Assembly: GCF_034424315.1 (NCBI RefSeq)
Contig: NZ_CP139972.1
Location: forward strand, 682,001 to 746,000
Source: Chitinophaga sancti
GTDB lineage: Bacteria; Bacteroidota; Bacteroidia; Chitinophagales; Chitinophagaceae
DNA: 64,000 nt
Reading direction: 5' to 3'
The position numbers and the translations under genes are program-made. The notes beneath the pieces are model-generated. The model was not told the origin of the DNA. It searched no databases and saw only the letters and a program-made list of their open reading frames with translations. Of the stretch, positions 51,928 through 60,436 are shown in pieces. The stretch's first letter is position 1. Each line of letters starts with the position of its first letter.

Positions 51928-53286
51928 TCAGGCGCCTTCAATCTCGCCTGTCTGAAGCATTTTGTAAATAGTAGACTTACCAATATCCAGTTTTTCCGCT
52001 ACCAGCAGCACATTATCGTTGTACCGTTTCAGGTAGTTGCGGATAATCAGGCGCGTATACTCTCTGAGCGTTAACTCAGTATTGAGTACTGTGTCTACAT
52101 CGTGGTTATTTCCGGAGAGGAAGGTGATATCGTCCGGCTCAATGATATTGTTTTCAGACATCACTGCGGCCAGTTCTATCACTGATTTTAATTCACGGAT
52201 ATTACCGGGATAATTATAGGTCAGCAGCTTTTCCCTGCCGGCAGGAGAGACCCTGATTTCCGGAATCTTATTTTCCTTGCAGTAATTGGAGAGGAAAAAC
52301 TGGGTTAGAAGCAGGAGGTCATCCTTTCTTTCCCGGAGGGGAGGGAGCGCAATCGGCAGACCTACGATACGGTAATACAGGTCTTCCCTGAAATTTCCTT
52401 TTTTCACCTCATCAGCCAGGTTTTTGTGGGTTGCCACGACCAGGCGGAAGTCCAGCTTAATCTTGCTGTTGCCTCCCAGGCGGATCAGTTCTTTTTCCTG
52501 CAATACCCGGAGCAGTTTGCTTTGAATATTGAGGTCCATTTCCCCGATTTCATCCAGGAAGAGGGTGCCACCATTCGCTTCCTCGAATCGCCCGATTTTG
52601 CGGTTCTGTGCCCCTGTAAAAGCACCCTTTTCGTAACCGAACAATTCACTTTCCACCAGTTCCTTCGGAATAGCGGCCATGTTCACCGCCACATATGGAT
52701 GGCCGCTCCGGGCAGAGTTATAATGGACAGCCTTGGCGACCAGTTCCTTGCCCGTACCGGTTTCTCCGGTGATGGATACATTGATCATGGAGCCGGCAGC
52801 CTTATCGATCAGGCGGAATACAGCCTGCAGGGCAGGGCTTTTTCCCACGATGGAAATAGAATAGTCATACCGGGTCTTGAGTTCTGCTTTTAGCTGTGTG
52901 ATCTCATTTTTGAGGGATTGATTTTCCCGCAGGCGGATGATGGCTTTCCAGAGTAATTGCTGGGTGTTTTCATCCTTGACGAGGTAATCTTCTGCACCCA
53001 TTTTAAGGAGATCTACGGCGGTGGTGATCTTTTCCTGGGCGCTGATGATGATCACAGGAACATTGGGTTGAGCCTGCTTTATCTTACGGTACAGTTCTTC
53101 GCCATTCATATCGGGAAGACCGAAATCGATAGTAATCAGATCTGGTTTACGGTGCAATTGGGCCAGGCATTCCTTACCTGAGCCGATCAGGGTTACTTCG
53201 TAATCGGGGTTCTGACTGAGGTAGTGTTCCAACAAATTGCCATACCATTTGTCGTCTTCAACTATAAATATCTTAAAATCGAGCAT
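51928..53286 (-). CDS. NtrC-type sigma-54-dependent response regulator
   Basis: A 452-residue activator. Receiver ~1-120 (acceptor D54 in [11 protein letters not shown]), AAA+ domain ~145-375 with Walker A GETGTGKE, the sigma-54 contact loop [11 protein letters not shown], Walker [13 protein letters not shown] and the arginine-finger region FREDLYYRI, then a Fis-type helix-turn-helix at the C-terminus ([14 protein letters not shown]). On phosphorylation it should activate sigma-54 promoters. It is the first gene of an operon with the Hpt protein and is preceded by 1.5 kb of unusual non-coding DNA. Confidence 0.95.
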   Translation of the reverse strand: MLDFKIFIVEDDKWYGNLLEHYLSQNPDYEVTLIGSGKECLAQLHRKPDLITIDFGLPDMNGEELYRKIKQAQPNVPVIIISAQEKITTAVDLLKMGAEDYLVKDENTQQLLWKAIIRLRENQSLKNEITQLKAELKTRYDYSISIVGKSPALQAVFRLIDKAAGSMINVSITGETGTGKELVAKAVHYNSARSGHPYVAVNMAAIPKELVESELFGYEKGAFTGAQNRKIGRFEEANGGTLFLDEIGEMDLNIQSKLLRVLQEKELIRLGGNSKIKLDFRLVVATHKNLADEVKKGNFREDLYYRIVGLPIALPPLRERKDDLLLLTQFFLSNYCKENKIPEIRVSPAGREKLLTYNYPGNIRELKSVIELAAVMSENNIIEPDDITFLSGNNHDVDTVLNTELTLREYTRLIIRNYLKRYNDNVLLVAEKLDIGKSTIYKMLQTGEIEGA

Positions 53287-53681
53287 TCATGGAATTTTCC
53301 GTTAAATTAGGAAATTTTCCAATCATGATCGATTCAGTTCCTGATCAGTTTTGATCATTTTTCCACTATTGCTGCAATATTTTTATGCAGGGTGTCTAAA
53401 ATCTTAAGCCGATAATGTAAATTTTTAATGCTAATGACCCATCCCTGGCCCCACTCCGTCGTACAAAATCTTATCACGTGGGGCCTGGATGAATCGGTTA
53501 TGAAAAAAGCGCGATATTTCTTTAATTTCTTTTGCTCTCTACGATTCACTTTTACTTTATGAATCATCTCCTGGCCCCTTCGCTGGTTTCCCCATTCAAC
53601 ATCTGCACAGGGGCCGGGATGACGCATTCTCACATATTGTTCACTAGTTATAAAAAAATCTTCTGTAATGACGAGCTCTTA

Positions 53682-53798
53682 TGTTAGCATACGTTATGGT
53701 GTGAAAAACTCTATTGCCAGCAAGTACGCTATTGTTGCATCTAAACGCTCTGATTAGTAATCACTCAATTGTTAGCATAGGTTATGATCTTTCACACC
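53682..53798. repeat. Paired direct and inverted repeat
   Basis: TGTTAGCATACGTTATG (53682-53698) recurs with one change at 53770-53786. Directly after the first copy is GGTGTGAAA (53698-53706) and after the second its complement TTTCACACC (53790-53798). The pair could be protein-binding boxes or a scar. Confidence 0.6.
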
Positions 53799-53923
53799 TG
53801 TTCGCTCTGCACCTTTTTCATTGTTCACTCTTTCAAATGCACTGGCAATGATTTTTTTCATACTCACATGGATGATCTCTTTCACTTATCATTTTCACAT
53901 AAAATCTCTTCACTTCCCGTTCT

Positions 53924-54100
53924 CAATTCAACCTCACCACACAATACCTCCACACTTCCTAGTCCTTCTCACAATTCAATCTCCACACTTTCTACATTCA
54001 ATTCAACCTCATCACATAATACCTCCACACTTCCTAGTCCTTCCCGCAATTCAATCTCCTCACTTTCTACGTTCAATTCAACCTCACCACACAAATCCTT
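53924..54100 (+). repeat. CT-rich tandem repeat, 75-bp period
   Basis: CAATTCAACCTCA recurs with its surroundings at 53924, 53999 and 54074, an exact 75-bp period over about 2.4 copies. A second shared block, CCTCCACACTTCCTAGTCCT, lies inside each full unit. Because 75 is divisible by 3, a plus-strand frame shows a 25-residue Ser/Thr/Pro/Asn repeat, but without a signal or homology I treat it as non-coding. Confidence 0.85.
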
Positions 54101-54833
54101 CTCACTTCATCCTCCATCCCGTTCACATCTCTTCGCATCCCCCAAACGACTCCTTCCATTCTCTCAGCACTCCTAAAAATCATTGCCATTCCTCCCTCTC
54201 TGTTTAAAAGCAAAATCAAAATCCCCTTTACTTTCCTGCTTTGTTCCGCCACGGAACCATTATAAAAACCCGAAATCAAAATTCCTTCTCAACATAGCTC
54301 CTTTCCCCTGGCCCCTTCCATCATCCCGGTCTTCTCTACCACCGGGGCCAGGATCCGAAGTTTTCACATGCTCTTAACAAAAAATAACCCCTAAAAAACC
54401 ATTATATAAAACAAAACCCCAAATAAAATCGCTCTCAATCAAACTTCCATCTCCAGGCTCCTCACACAATATCTCCCCCTAAAAAACCTATCGGAGCCGG
54501 GATGTGAAGTCACATACTCTGAACAAAACCCTATGAAAAAACCCCTATGAAATATGAAAAACCCCAGCTTCATCGCTTTCCAAAACCTCAAAAACAAAAT
54601 CGCTCTCTCAACTCCGCAATAAAATCTCTTTCAAACTAAACTTCCATCTCCTGGCCCCTTCCTCAAAATCTCCCCTGTTAATATCCACCGGGGCCGGGAT
54701 GTGAAGTTCCACATACTCAAACAAAATATCTTTCATCGAATCCAGTATCCGCAGGCCCCATTTCCTTTCGCTTGTCCCCCTCTTACTTCACAGTGGGGCC
54801 CCGATACTGATACACGCAACAAAAAGTTTCTAA

Positions 54834-56006
54834 TTAGTTCAACGCGGTGTTCAGGTATTCCTGCAAAGCCGCAGGATAAAGCAATACCTCAGCTACCTCT
54901 TGTTTTTTAATGGGAGTATAGCAGGTTCCCTCCATAAATACATCCTCTACCTGCTGCTTGAAATGTGTAGGCTTAAACTGACTTGCTACCAGCTGCGCCG
55001 CACAACTCATATCCGCGTATAATGGCTTGTTGTTTAATAACTGCTCAACATGTTTGCGTACCTGCTCTACATAATGACCACTGATGCGGTATCCGTTCCA
55101 ACCATGCGCTACCAGCTCATTCGCTCCACCAGCCAGAGGTACAATCACCGGGCGACCATAACTCATCGCCTGAAGAATACTGATATCAAACGTCTCCTGG
55201 TAATGTGCCGCATGAGACAGGTTTAGTACTACAGCCGCACGTTGATAGAATGGGTGCATATTCAGCTGTGTATCGTAAATCATGAGGTTAGCCGGTACCT
55301 TCATGCCTTTAAAATGTTCTGCAATTTCTTTATATGTCGCCTTGATAATCAGTTCAAACTTCGTTTGAGGCATGGCATTCGCCAGTTCTATTAATTCGGC
55401 CACACCGCTTTGCGCTTCCAGATTAGCCACCATCAGGATGGTTTTTCGGCTGCCCTGATTCGCATGTAATATCGCCTCCTGAACAAATGAACTTGGCAGG
55501 CAACTATGAATAATTCTCTTTTCTGCTTTCTTAAATTCAAACTGAGACTGTACAAACCTCGAAGCATATACGACCTGCTGTGCTAATACCTGTGCACTCT
55601 TCAACATCACCTTTCTGAATGCTGCCGGCTGTATGGCGGTCTCGTGAATGTGGTAGGTCAGGTGCGCTCCCTTCAGCCTGCTGGCCCATGCTGCTCCAAA
55701 AGGTTGTAACGTATTCACATATACTTTATCATCCTTTTTACTCAACCAAAGTACCTTGAAGAAGATACTCATCTGCGCCAGCAGGAAGCTGAAGAATAAA
55801 CGCGTTTTGTTCCCCCGTTCTATATAATTTATGTAGTGATACTGTATGTTTGATAAATCGGTCAGGTATCCCGGTGTATGCGCATTGCCGTTTGTAATCA
55901 AATGGATGTCCATGCCTTTCCCCGCTAATGCTTCCAGCGATTCGCGGAAGATCAGTGTGTTACCACTCCTGTCGTTCGATAAGTGAACTGCTATTATCTT
56001 TTTCAT
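54834..56006 (-). CDS. Glycosyltransferase, GT4-like
   Basis: A 390-residue GT-B glycosyltransferase. The N-terminal Rossmann half (1-180) has DRSGNTLIFRESLEALAGKG and a short hydrophobic stretch (LFFSFLLAQMSIFF) that may dip into the membrane. The C-terminal half has the donor-site segment QETFDISILQAMSYGRPVIVP (EX7E-type, one Glu at QETFD) and GGANELVAHGWNG, as in GT4. It should transfer a sugar to a surface polymer or lipid; specificity is unknown. Alone on the minus strand. Confidence 0.88.
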   Translation of the reverse strand: MKKIIAVHLSNDRSGNTLIFRESLEALAGKGMDIHLITNGNAHTPGYLTDLSNIQYHYINYIERGNKTRLFFSFLLAQMSIFFKVLWLSKKDDKVYVNTLQPFGAAWASRLKGAHLTYHIHETAIQPAAFRKVMLKSAQVLAQQVVYASRFVQSQFEFKKAEKRIIHSCLPSSFVQEAILHANQGSRKTILMVANLEAQSGVAELIELANAMPQTKFELIIKATYKEIAEHFKGMKVPANLMIYDTQLNMHPFYQRAAVVLNLSHAAHYQETFDISILQAMSYGRPVIVPLAGGANELVAHGWNGYRISGHYVEQVRKHVEQLLNNKPLYADMSCAAQLVASQFKPTHFKQQVEDVFMEGTCYTPIKKQEVAEVLLYPAALQEYLNTALN

Positions 56007-56101
56007 GGGTCGCGTGATTTAAAAATTAGTTTAACAGGTATAGGGATAAAAGGACTATGGTGTAAGCAATCGTAGGTTAGGCAGTTAAATAGAGCATTGG
56101 T

Positions 56102-56587
56102 TTAATGTCTTAGCATATCATGCACAAAGCTCACTATCATTAGCGTGGCCACAATCAGGCTAAAGAAAAAGAAGAACCTGTTATTACGTTTTTTCTTCTT
56201 CAGATAATCCTGTACAACGAACAACTTACTGAGTGTTGATGTAATGTGTTCCAGCACATTGTCGTCCTTTATGATATAGTCAAATGCCCCGTTTTTGAGA
56301 GAAGCAGTCGCAATGTCTGGCTGCTGTCTTGCACTGGCGAAAATGACAAAAATGTTAGTATTAAAACGCTTGATCTCCTTCAGCACATCCAGGCCAGTCA
56401 TATCACCAAGATCATGATCCAGGATTACGATCTCAGGCTCATCTGCCAGTACTTCCAGGAAGTCTTTGCCGGAAAGAAAACAGGAGACGTTGGTGTAGCC
56501 CTGAGCTCTCAGATGTTTATCGTAAGTCGCCAGGTAAAATGGATCATCATCTACGACGTATATCTTGCTGTCTGTTTTTGTTGCCAT
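56102..56587 (-). CDS. Receiver-domain protein with C-terminal membrane anchor
   Basis: A 161-residue protein: receiver domain ~8-125 (acidic DDD near residue 13-15, acceptor D57 in IVILDHDLGDM, the switch region FVIFASARQ and the late Lys in YIIKDDN), then a basic stretch KKKKRNNR and one hydrophobic helix (~138-156). I start at MATKTDSKIYVVDDD because upstream Mets add non-homologous sequence. A response regulator with no output domain but a C-terminal anchor is unusual and would act as a membrane-bound phosphate acceptor or partner switch. No kinase adjacent. Confidence 0.82.
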   Translation of the reverse strand: MATKTDSKIYVVDDDPFYLATYDKHLRAQGYTNVSCFLSGKDFLEVLADEPEIVILDHDLGDMTGLDVLKEIKRFNTNIFVIFASARQQPDIATASLKNGAFDYIIKDDNVLEHITSTLSKLFVVQDYLKKKKRNNRFFFFFSLIVATLMIVSFVHDMLRH

Positions 56588-56731
56588 TTTGTTGCCGTTT
56601 GATATAGTAGAAACCATTTTGAGACCAAAATTTTGGCACGTTGTAAATCGGCCATGGTGGCTCGTTTTTGAATTGGCACGGTACGAAAAAGGTCTATTTT
56701 CAGGAAGAAATTCCAAAATCTGGAAAAAGAA

Positions 56732-56759
56732 AAGGCCCTGGTCGTAAAACCAGGGCCTT
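56732..56759 (-). terminator. Intrinsic terminator after the DEAD-box gene
   Basis: AAGGCCCTGGT (56732-56742) pairs perfectly with ACCAGGGCCTT (56749-56759) around CGTAAA. On the minus strand it is followed by TTCTTTTTCC and lies 25 bp beyond the helicase stop. Confidence 0.88.
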
Positions 56760-56783
56760 CCCTATATCTTATCAATAAAAAGC

Positions 56784-58022
56784 CTAGCGCTTATTATTGT
56801 TACTATACCTGTTCTTATTATTCCGGTGCTTATACCCTCCGGGCCGCTTCTTTCCACCACCACCAGGTCTCGCCGTATATTCCGGTACAGGACCCAGTTC
56901 CTCCGGCACCACCGCCTTTGTCACCGATTTTCCCAGTACTTCTTCAATCCGCGCAAATTTCCTTTGCTCCTTTTCAGAAATGATCGTATACGCCGTTCCC
57001 TCGGTCGCCGCTCTCGCCGTACGCCCGATTCTGTGGATATAATCTTCCGCGTCGTTCGGCACATCGTAATTGATCACCAGGTTGATATCCTCAATATCAA
57101 TCCCCCTGCTCAAGATATCTGTCGCCACCAGGATCTTCAGTTTCTTTGACTTAAAATCCATCAGCACCTGTTCACGCTTATCCTGCTCCAGGTCGGAGTG
57201 GATCTGTTCTACCGTGAATTTGGCTTTCTGCAACTCGTACGTCAGCTGCTTCACATTCTGTTTCCTGGAACAGAAGATGATAATATTCTCAAACTGTTTC
57301 GCCTTCAGCAAGGCTTTTATCAGCGCTGGCTTCTGTTCATCGTACACCACAAAGGCCTCCTGCACGATCTTTTCAGGCGGCTTGGAGATGGCAATATTAA
57401 TCTCCTCCGGCTTGTGCAGGATCTTCAGCGCCAGTTTACGGATCTTTTCCGGCATCGTCGCAGAGAACAGGAGATTCTGCCGCTGCTTGGGCAGGAAGGA
57501 CGTGATCTTAATGATGTCATCACTAAAACCCATGTCCAACATACGGTCAGCCTCATCCAGCACCAGGTATTTCACCGCATCCAGTTTCACATAGCCCATA
57601 TTCAGGTGGGCAATCATACGACCAGGCGTACAGATTACCATATCCACCCCGGAAGTCAGGGCCTTCTTTTCGGCAGAGAACAAGGCACCATTACTTCCTC
57701 CATATACAGCAATAGAGCTGATATTGGTAAAATATGACATCCCTTCCAGTGTCTGTGCGATCTGCACCGCCAGTTCTCTGGTAGGAACAATGATCAGGGA
57801 ATTGATCTTATGGTTATCGTGATGCTCGGTGAGGAGCCGGTGAATAATGGGGAGCAGGAAAGCAGCCGTCTTACCCGTACCTGTTTGTGCACAGGCCAGG
57901 ATATCTTTACCAGCAATTATCGGGGGTATAACTTTTTCCTGTACAGGCGTTGCTGTGGTATAACCCATTGCGTCAATTCCGTCTAATACCCTGTCATCCA
58001 GGTCAAATTCATCAAAATACAA
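56784..58022 (-). CDS. DEAD-box RNA helicase (RhlE-like)
   Basis: A 412-residue ATP-dependent RNA helicase. Motifs in order: Q motif (ATPVQEKVIPPI), Walker A AQTGTGKT, PTRELAVQI, TPGRM, DEADRML, SAT, then in the second RecA domain FCSRKQNVKQL, ATDILSRGIDIED and HRIGRTARA. A basic, Gly/Lys/Arg-rich tail (GGGGKKRPGGYKHRNNKNR) may bind RNA. It probably unwinds rRNA or mRNA structures, as in ribosome assembly or cold adaptation. Divergent from the MscS gene. Confidence 0.96.
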   Translation of the reverse strand: MYFDEFDLDDRVLDGIDAMGYTTATPVQEKVIPPIIAGKDILACAQTGTGKTAAFLLPIIHRLLTEHHDNHKINSLIIVPTRELAVQIAQTLEGMSYFTNISSIAVYGGSNGALFSAEKKALTSGVDMVICTPGRMIAHLNMGYVKLDAVKYLVLDEADRMLDMGFSDDIIKITSFLPKQRQNLLFSATMPEKIRKLALKILHKPEEINIAISKPPEKIVQEAFVVYDEQKPALIKALLKAKQFENIIIFCSRKQNVKQLTYELQKAKFTVEQIHSDLEQDKREQVLMDFKSKKLKILVATDILSRGIDIEDINLVINYDVPNDAEDYIHRIGRTARAATEGTAYTIISEKEQRKFARIEEVLGKSVTKAVVPEELGPVPEYTARPGGGGKKRPGGYKHRNNKNRYSNNNKR

Positions 58023-58164
58023 AGCGATGTACTGTTTAAATAATTAAATATTTCTTAAAGATAGCATAATCCGGCCAAAAACGGTTGTTAAGGTTAGGAA
58101 CACCCAAAAAGGACAGATTAGCCGGCTCTTCCCGGTATGTTCTTTGCGGGAATTTAGACTTTTC

Positions 58165-59328
58165 ATGACAAAATACATGACTATGCTGGAAGATTTACAG
58201 ACAAGCCTGCACCTGCCGCCAGTCTTATGGAATATTTTGCTTGGCGCCTCGGCACTCATTACTGGATTAATTATCAAGTATCTGCTGGCGTTTATCCTGC
58301 ACCTGAGCACAAAAAAGAATACCGGTTATTCCCTAATCAGGTCCATTCTTAACCGACTGGGCCTGGCCGTAAATTACCTGCTGCCATTACTGGTTTTTAA
58401 CATGGTCCTTCCATTTATGGAGCTTTCCCGGAAGCCCATGAATTTTCTCACCAAAACGGCGGAAATCGGCCTCATTATAGCCTTTGGCTTCTCCCTCACA
58501 GGCCTTGTCAAAGTCTTTGAGGACTATGTGTACAATACCTACGATCTGAGTAAAGAAGATAATCTCCGTGAACGTAAATTGAGGACTCAGCTACAGTTCG
58601 TACGTAAATTTGCCGTTAGTACTATTTTAGTGCTTACACTTTGTGCAGTACTACTCAGTTTCGACAGTCTTCGTAAGATCGGAGCCGGTTTACTCACCGG
58701 TGTGGGCGTCAGTGGTATCATCATCGGTTTTGCTGCCCAGCGTTCCCTGTCCAATTTTCTCGCCGGTATGCAGATTGCCTTTACACAGCCTATCCGCATT
58801 GACGATGTACTGGTCGTGGAAGGCGAGTGGGGCAGGGTAGAAGAGATCACCCTTACCTATGTTGTACTCGGCATCTGGGATCAGCGCAAACTGATCCTGC
58901 CGATCAATTACTTTATTGAAAAACCTTTCCAGAACTGGACCCGCACCGGTTCTGCCATCCTTGGCACCGCCTTTTTATACCTGGATCATACTGCACCATT
59001 CGATGCAATGCGGGAAGAATTTGATCGTATTCTCAAAACACATCCACTCTGGGATCGGAGAGTAAAGGCGGTACAGGTCACTGATATTAAAGAACGGGTA
59101 ATTGAAGTCCGTTTCCTCGTGAGTGCTAACAGTTCAGGAAAAGCCTTTGACCTTCGCTGTGATATCAGGGAAAAGATGCTGGTCTTTTTGAGAGATAAAC
59201 ATCCTTATTGCCTGCCTAAAACACGGGCCCTGCTAGAGGAGGGTGCCAGTAAAACCCTACAGGAAGAGGAACTGAACCAGCCCAAAGTAACGGACCTGAA
59301 TCCATTTAATCCACCCCGGCAGGCCTGA
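58165..59328 (+). CDS. MscS-family mechanosensitive ion channel
   Basis: A 387-residue channel of the small-conductance MscS type. Start set at the ATG beginning MTKYMTMLEDLQ; the frame is open to a TTG at 58144. Four to five hydrophobic helices in residues ~20-190 include the pore-lining TM3 with GAGLLTGVGVSGIIIGFAAQ; the beta domain follows with IRIDDVLVVEGEWGRVEEITLTY, and the C-terminal alpha/beta part ends near residue 370. It opens on membrane tension in osmotic downshock. Alone on the plus strand, divergent from the helicase. Confidence 0.94.
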   Translation: MTKYMTMLEDLQTSLHLPPVLWNILLGASALITGLIIKYLLAFILHLSTKKNTGYSLIRSILNRLGLAVNYLLPLLVFNMVLPFMELSRKPMNFLTKTAEIGLIIAFGFSLTGLVKVFEDYVYNTYDLSKEDNLRERKLRTQLQFVRKFAVSTILVLTLCAVLLSFDSLRKIGAGLLTGVGVSGIIIGFAAQRSLSNFLAGMQIAFTQPIRIDDVLVVEGEWGRVEEITLTYVVLGIWDQRKLILPINYFIEKPFQNWTRTGSAILGTAFLYLDHTAPFDAMREEFDRILKTHPLWDRRVKAVQVTDIKERVIEVRFLVSANSSGKAFDLRCDIREKMLVFLRDKHPYCLPKTRALLEEGASKTLQEEELNQPKVTDLNPFNPPRQA

Positions 59329-59389
59329 TCCGGGCGTTGGTTAACCCAGGCCTGAGACCTGGGGCGCAGGCTTGCTGAACTTATCTGTA

Positions 59390-59845
59390 TCAATATTTGT
59401 CATCATTCACCTCGATCCAGTTGCCTTCCGGGTCCTTGAAATACACCTGCTGTACCCCATCTACTCTCTTAGTTGGTGTATCTGCAACGCCCTGCCAGCT
59501 CTCAAACGGGATCTTATTTGCATGCAGCCGTTGTACAAACGCTGCCATTTCCGGTACACTAAAACACAAATGCCCGTTCTTATCATGCGTAGTCACTGCC
59601 GCTGCCCCTCTGATCAGGTGTAGCTGGCTATGTTCGCCGATCTTAAACCAGGAATGCTTGCCGTCATGAAAAGGTTCTGGAATCGTATCTATCCGGAGAA
59701 TATCCCGGTAGAATGTAGTGGTTTTTTCGAGATCGTATACATATACGGCGATATGGTTCAATACCGGGCTTTTTTCTTGGGCAATGGCGCGTATATGGGT
59801 CATCAAAACAATTGCCAGCAGGCAGGGTGGAATTATCTTTTTCAT
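59390..59845 (-). CDS. Exported VOC (glyoxalase-like) family protein
   Basis: A 151-residue protein with a Sec signal (~residues 1-22, ending AIAQ) and one vicinal-oxygen-chelate domain. Metal-ligand candidates are LNHIAVYVYDLEKTTTFYRDIL (His near residue 31), HSQLHLIRG, GHLCFSV and the final PEGNWIEV (Glu). Domain length is normal; the exported location is less common. Substrate unknown. It lies 23 bp downstream of the sorting-domain gene on the same strand but may be separate. Confidence 0.85.
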   Translation of the reverse strand: MKKIIPPCLLAIVLMTHIRAIAQEKSPVLNHIAVYVYDLEKTTTFYRDILRIDTIPEPFHDGKHSWFKIGEHSQLHLIRGAAAVTTHDKNGHLCFSVPEMAAFVQRLHANKIPFESWQGVADTPTKRVDGVQQVYFKDPEGNWIEVNDDKY

Positions 59846-59868
59846 ACCTTTAAGATAAGGTATATTCC

Positions 59869-60435
59869 CTAAAGTCTCACCCGTACAAATTTTCGGCTGG
59901 CTTTGATCCCCGTATCCATAAACAGGGTGACCACATATATACCAGGGTTATATTTCTCTGTATCAAACTGGTAAAGAAAGATACTTTCCTTAACGTCCAC
60001 CGTCTTCGAATCTGTAAACATCAGCTGACCAGACAAACTCACAATCCTGATATCAATCTTCGTGATCCCCGAACTACCAGTACCATCACTCATTACATAC
60101 TTCGCTGTAGCCGTACTGGTGTAAGCAGGATTCGGATAGATCGTCATATCATCCTTCTTATATGCAATCGTATCCCCGAGAGGCTGCTCAAATCCGGACC
60201 AGAGCACGTAGTTCAGACTACTATCTGCAAAGATGAGCGGTTCCCCGATATTATATGCAATATAAAATGTCCCCTGTACCAGCAAAGCCTCGCCGGCAGT
60301 ACTGATAGTATACTGTTTGGCCGACCATTTCAAGACGCTATCGGTAGTGGATGACTGTCCATACGACAACCCTGCTACCATGAGCATGGCAGTCATCAGC
60401 AGGCTTATAAATATGGTTTTTCTCAGATTTATCAT
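59869..60435 (-). CDS. Small exported protein with type IX secretion sorting domain
   Basis: A 188-residue protein with a Sec signal (~residues 1-26, ending SYGQ) and a short beta-domain (~30-95). Residues ~95-188 form a type IX C-terminal sorting domain: YPNPAYTS near residue 100, IRIVSLSGQLMFTDS, YNPGIYVVTL and ending KFVRVRL. It should cross the outer membrane through SprA-based T9SS and be attached to the cell surface or released. It starts 1 bp after the repeat/OmpA gene and is co-transcribed with it. Confidence 0.86.
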   Translation of the reverse strand: MINLRKTIFISLLMTAMLMVAGLSYGQSSTTDSVLKWSAKQYTISTAGEALLVQGTFYIAYNIGEPLIFADSSLNYVLWSGFEQPLGDTIAYKKDDMTIYPNPAYTSTATAKYVMSDGTGSSGITKIDIRIVSLSGQLMFTDSKTVDVKESIFLYQFDTEKYNPGIYVVTLFMDTGIKASRKFVRVRL

Positions 60436-60436
60436 T

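Larger units (their letters stand above)
53444..54809 (+). repeat. Family of six hairpins with covarying GGCCCC/GGGGCC stems
   Basis: Six elements: 53444-53491, 53570-53621, 54307-54360, 54453-54510, 54650-54707 and 54743-54809. Each has a 5' arm around CCTGGCCCC, a 26-36-nt mostly pyrimidine-rich loop and a 3' arm around GGGGCCGGGATG. Copy 4 changes to GGCTCC/GGAGCC and copies 1 and 6 extend with CCAC/GTGG or CCCA/TGGG, keeping pairing. Copies 4 and 5 share the flanks CTTCCATCTCC and GGGATGTGAAGT, followed by CACATACTC. U-G wobbles in copies 2 and 5 fit a plus-strand RNA better than a minus-strand one. Confidence 0.8.
53287..54833. other. 1.5-kb gene-poor region with hairpin family and CT-rich repeats
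   Basis: Non-coding stretch between two minus-strand genes. It contains six related hairpins (listed as a repeat family), a CT-rich segment with a 75-bp period (53924-54100), and a direct/inverted repeat pair (53682-53798). The plus strand is strongly pyrimidine-biased from about 53780. Apparent frames (53355-53633 minus, 53784-54176 plus) have low-complexity or repeat-derived products and no family signal. Confidence 0.7.

Noticed and set aside
53355..53633. 92-residue minus-strand frame
   Set aside because: Covers two of the hairpin elements; its product has no recognisable family and starts inside a hairpin arm.
53784..54176. 130-residue Ser/Thr/Pro-rich plus-strand frame
   Set aside because: Encoded by CT-rich DNA with a 75-bp period; the first ~30 residues are not a clean signal peptide and another frame is open alongside it.
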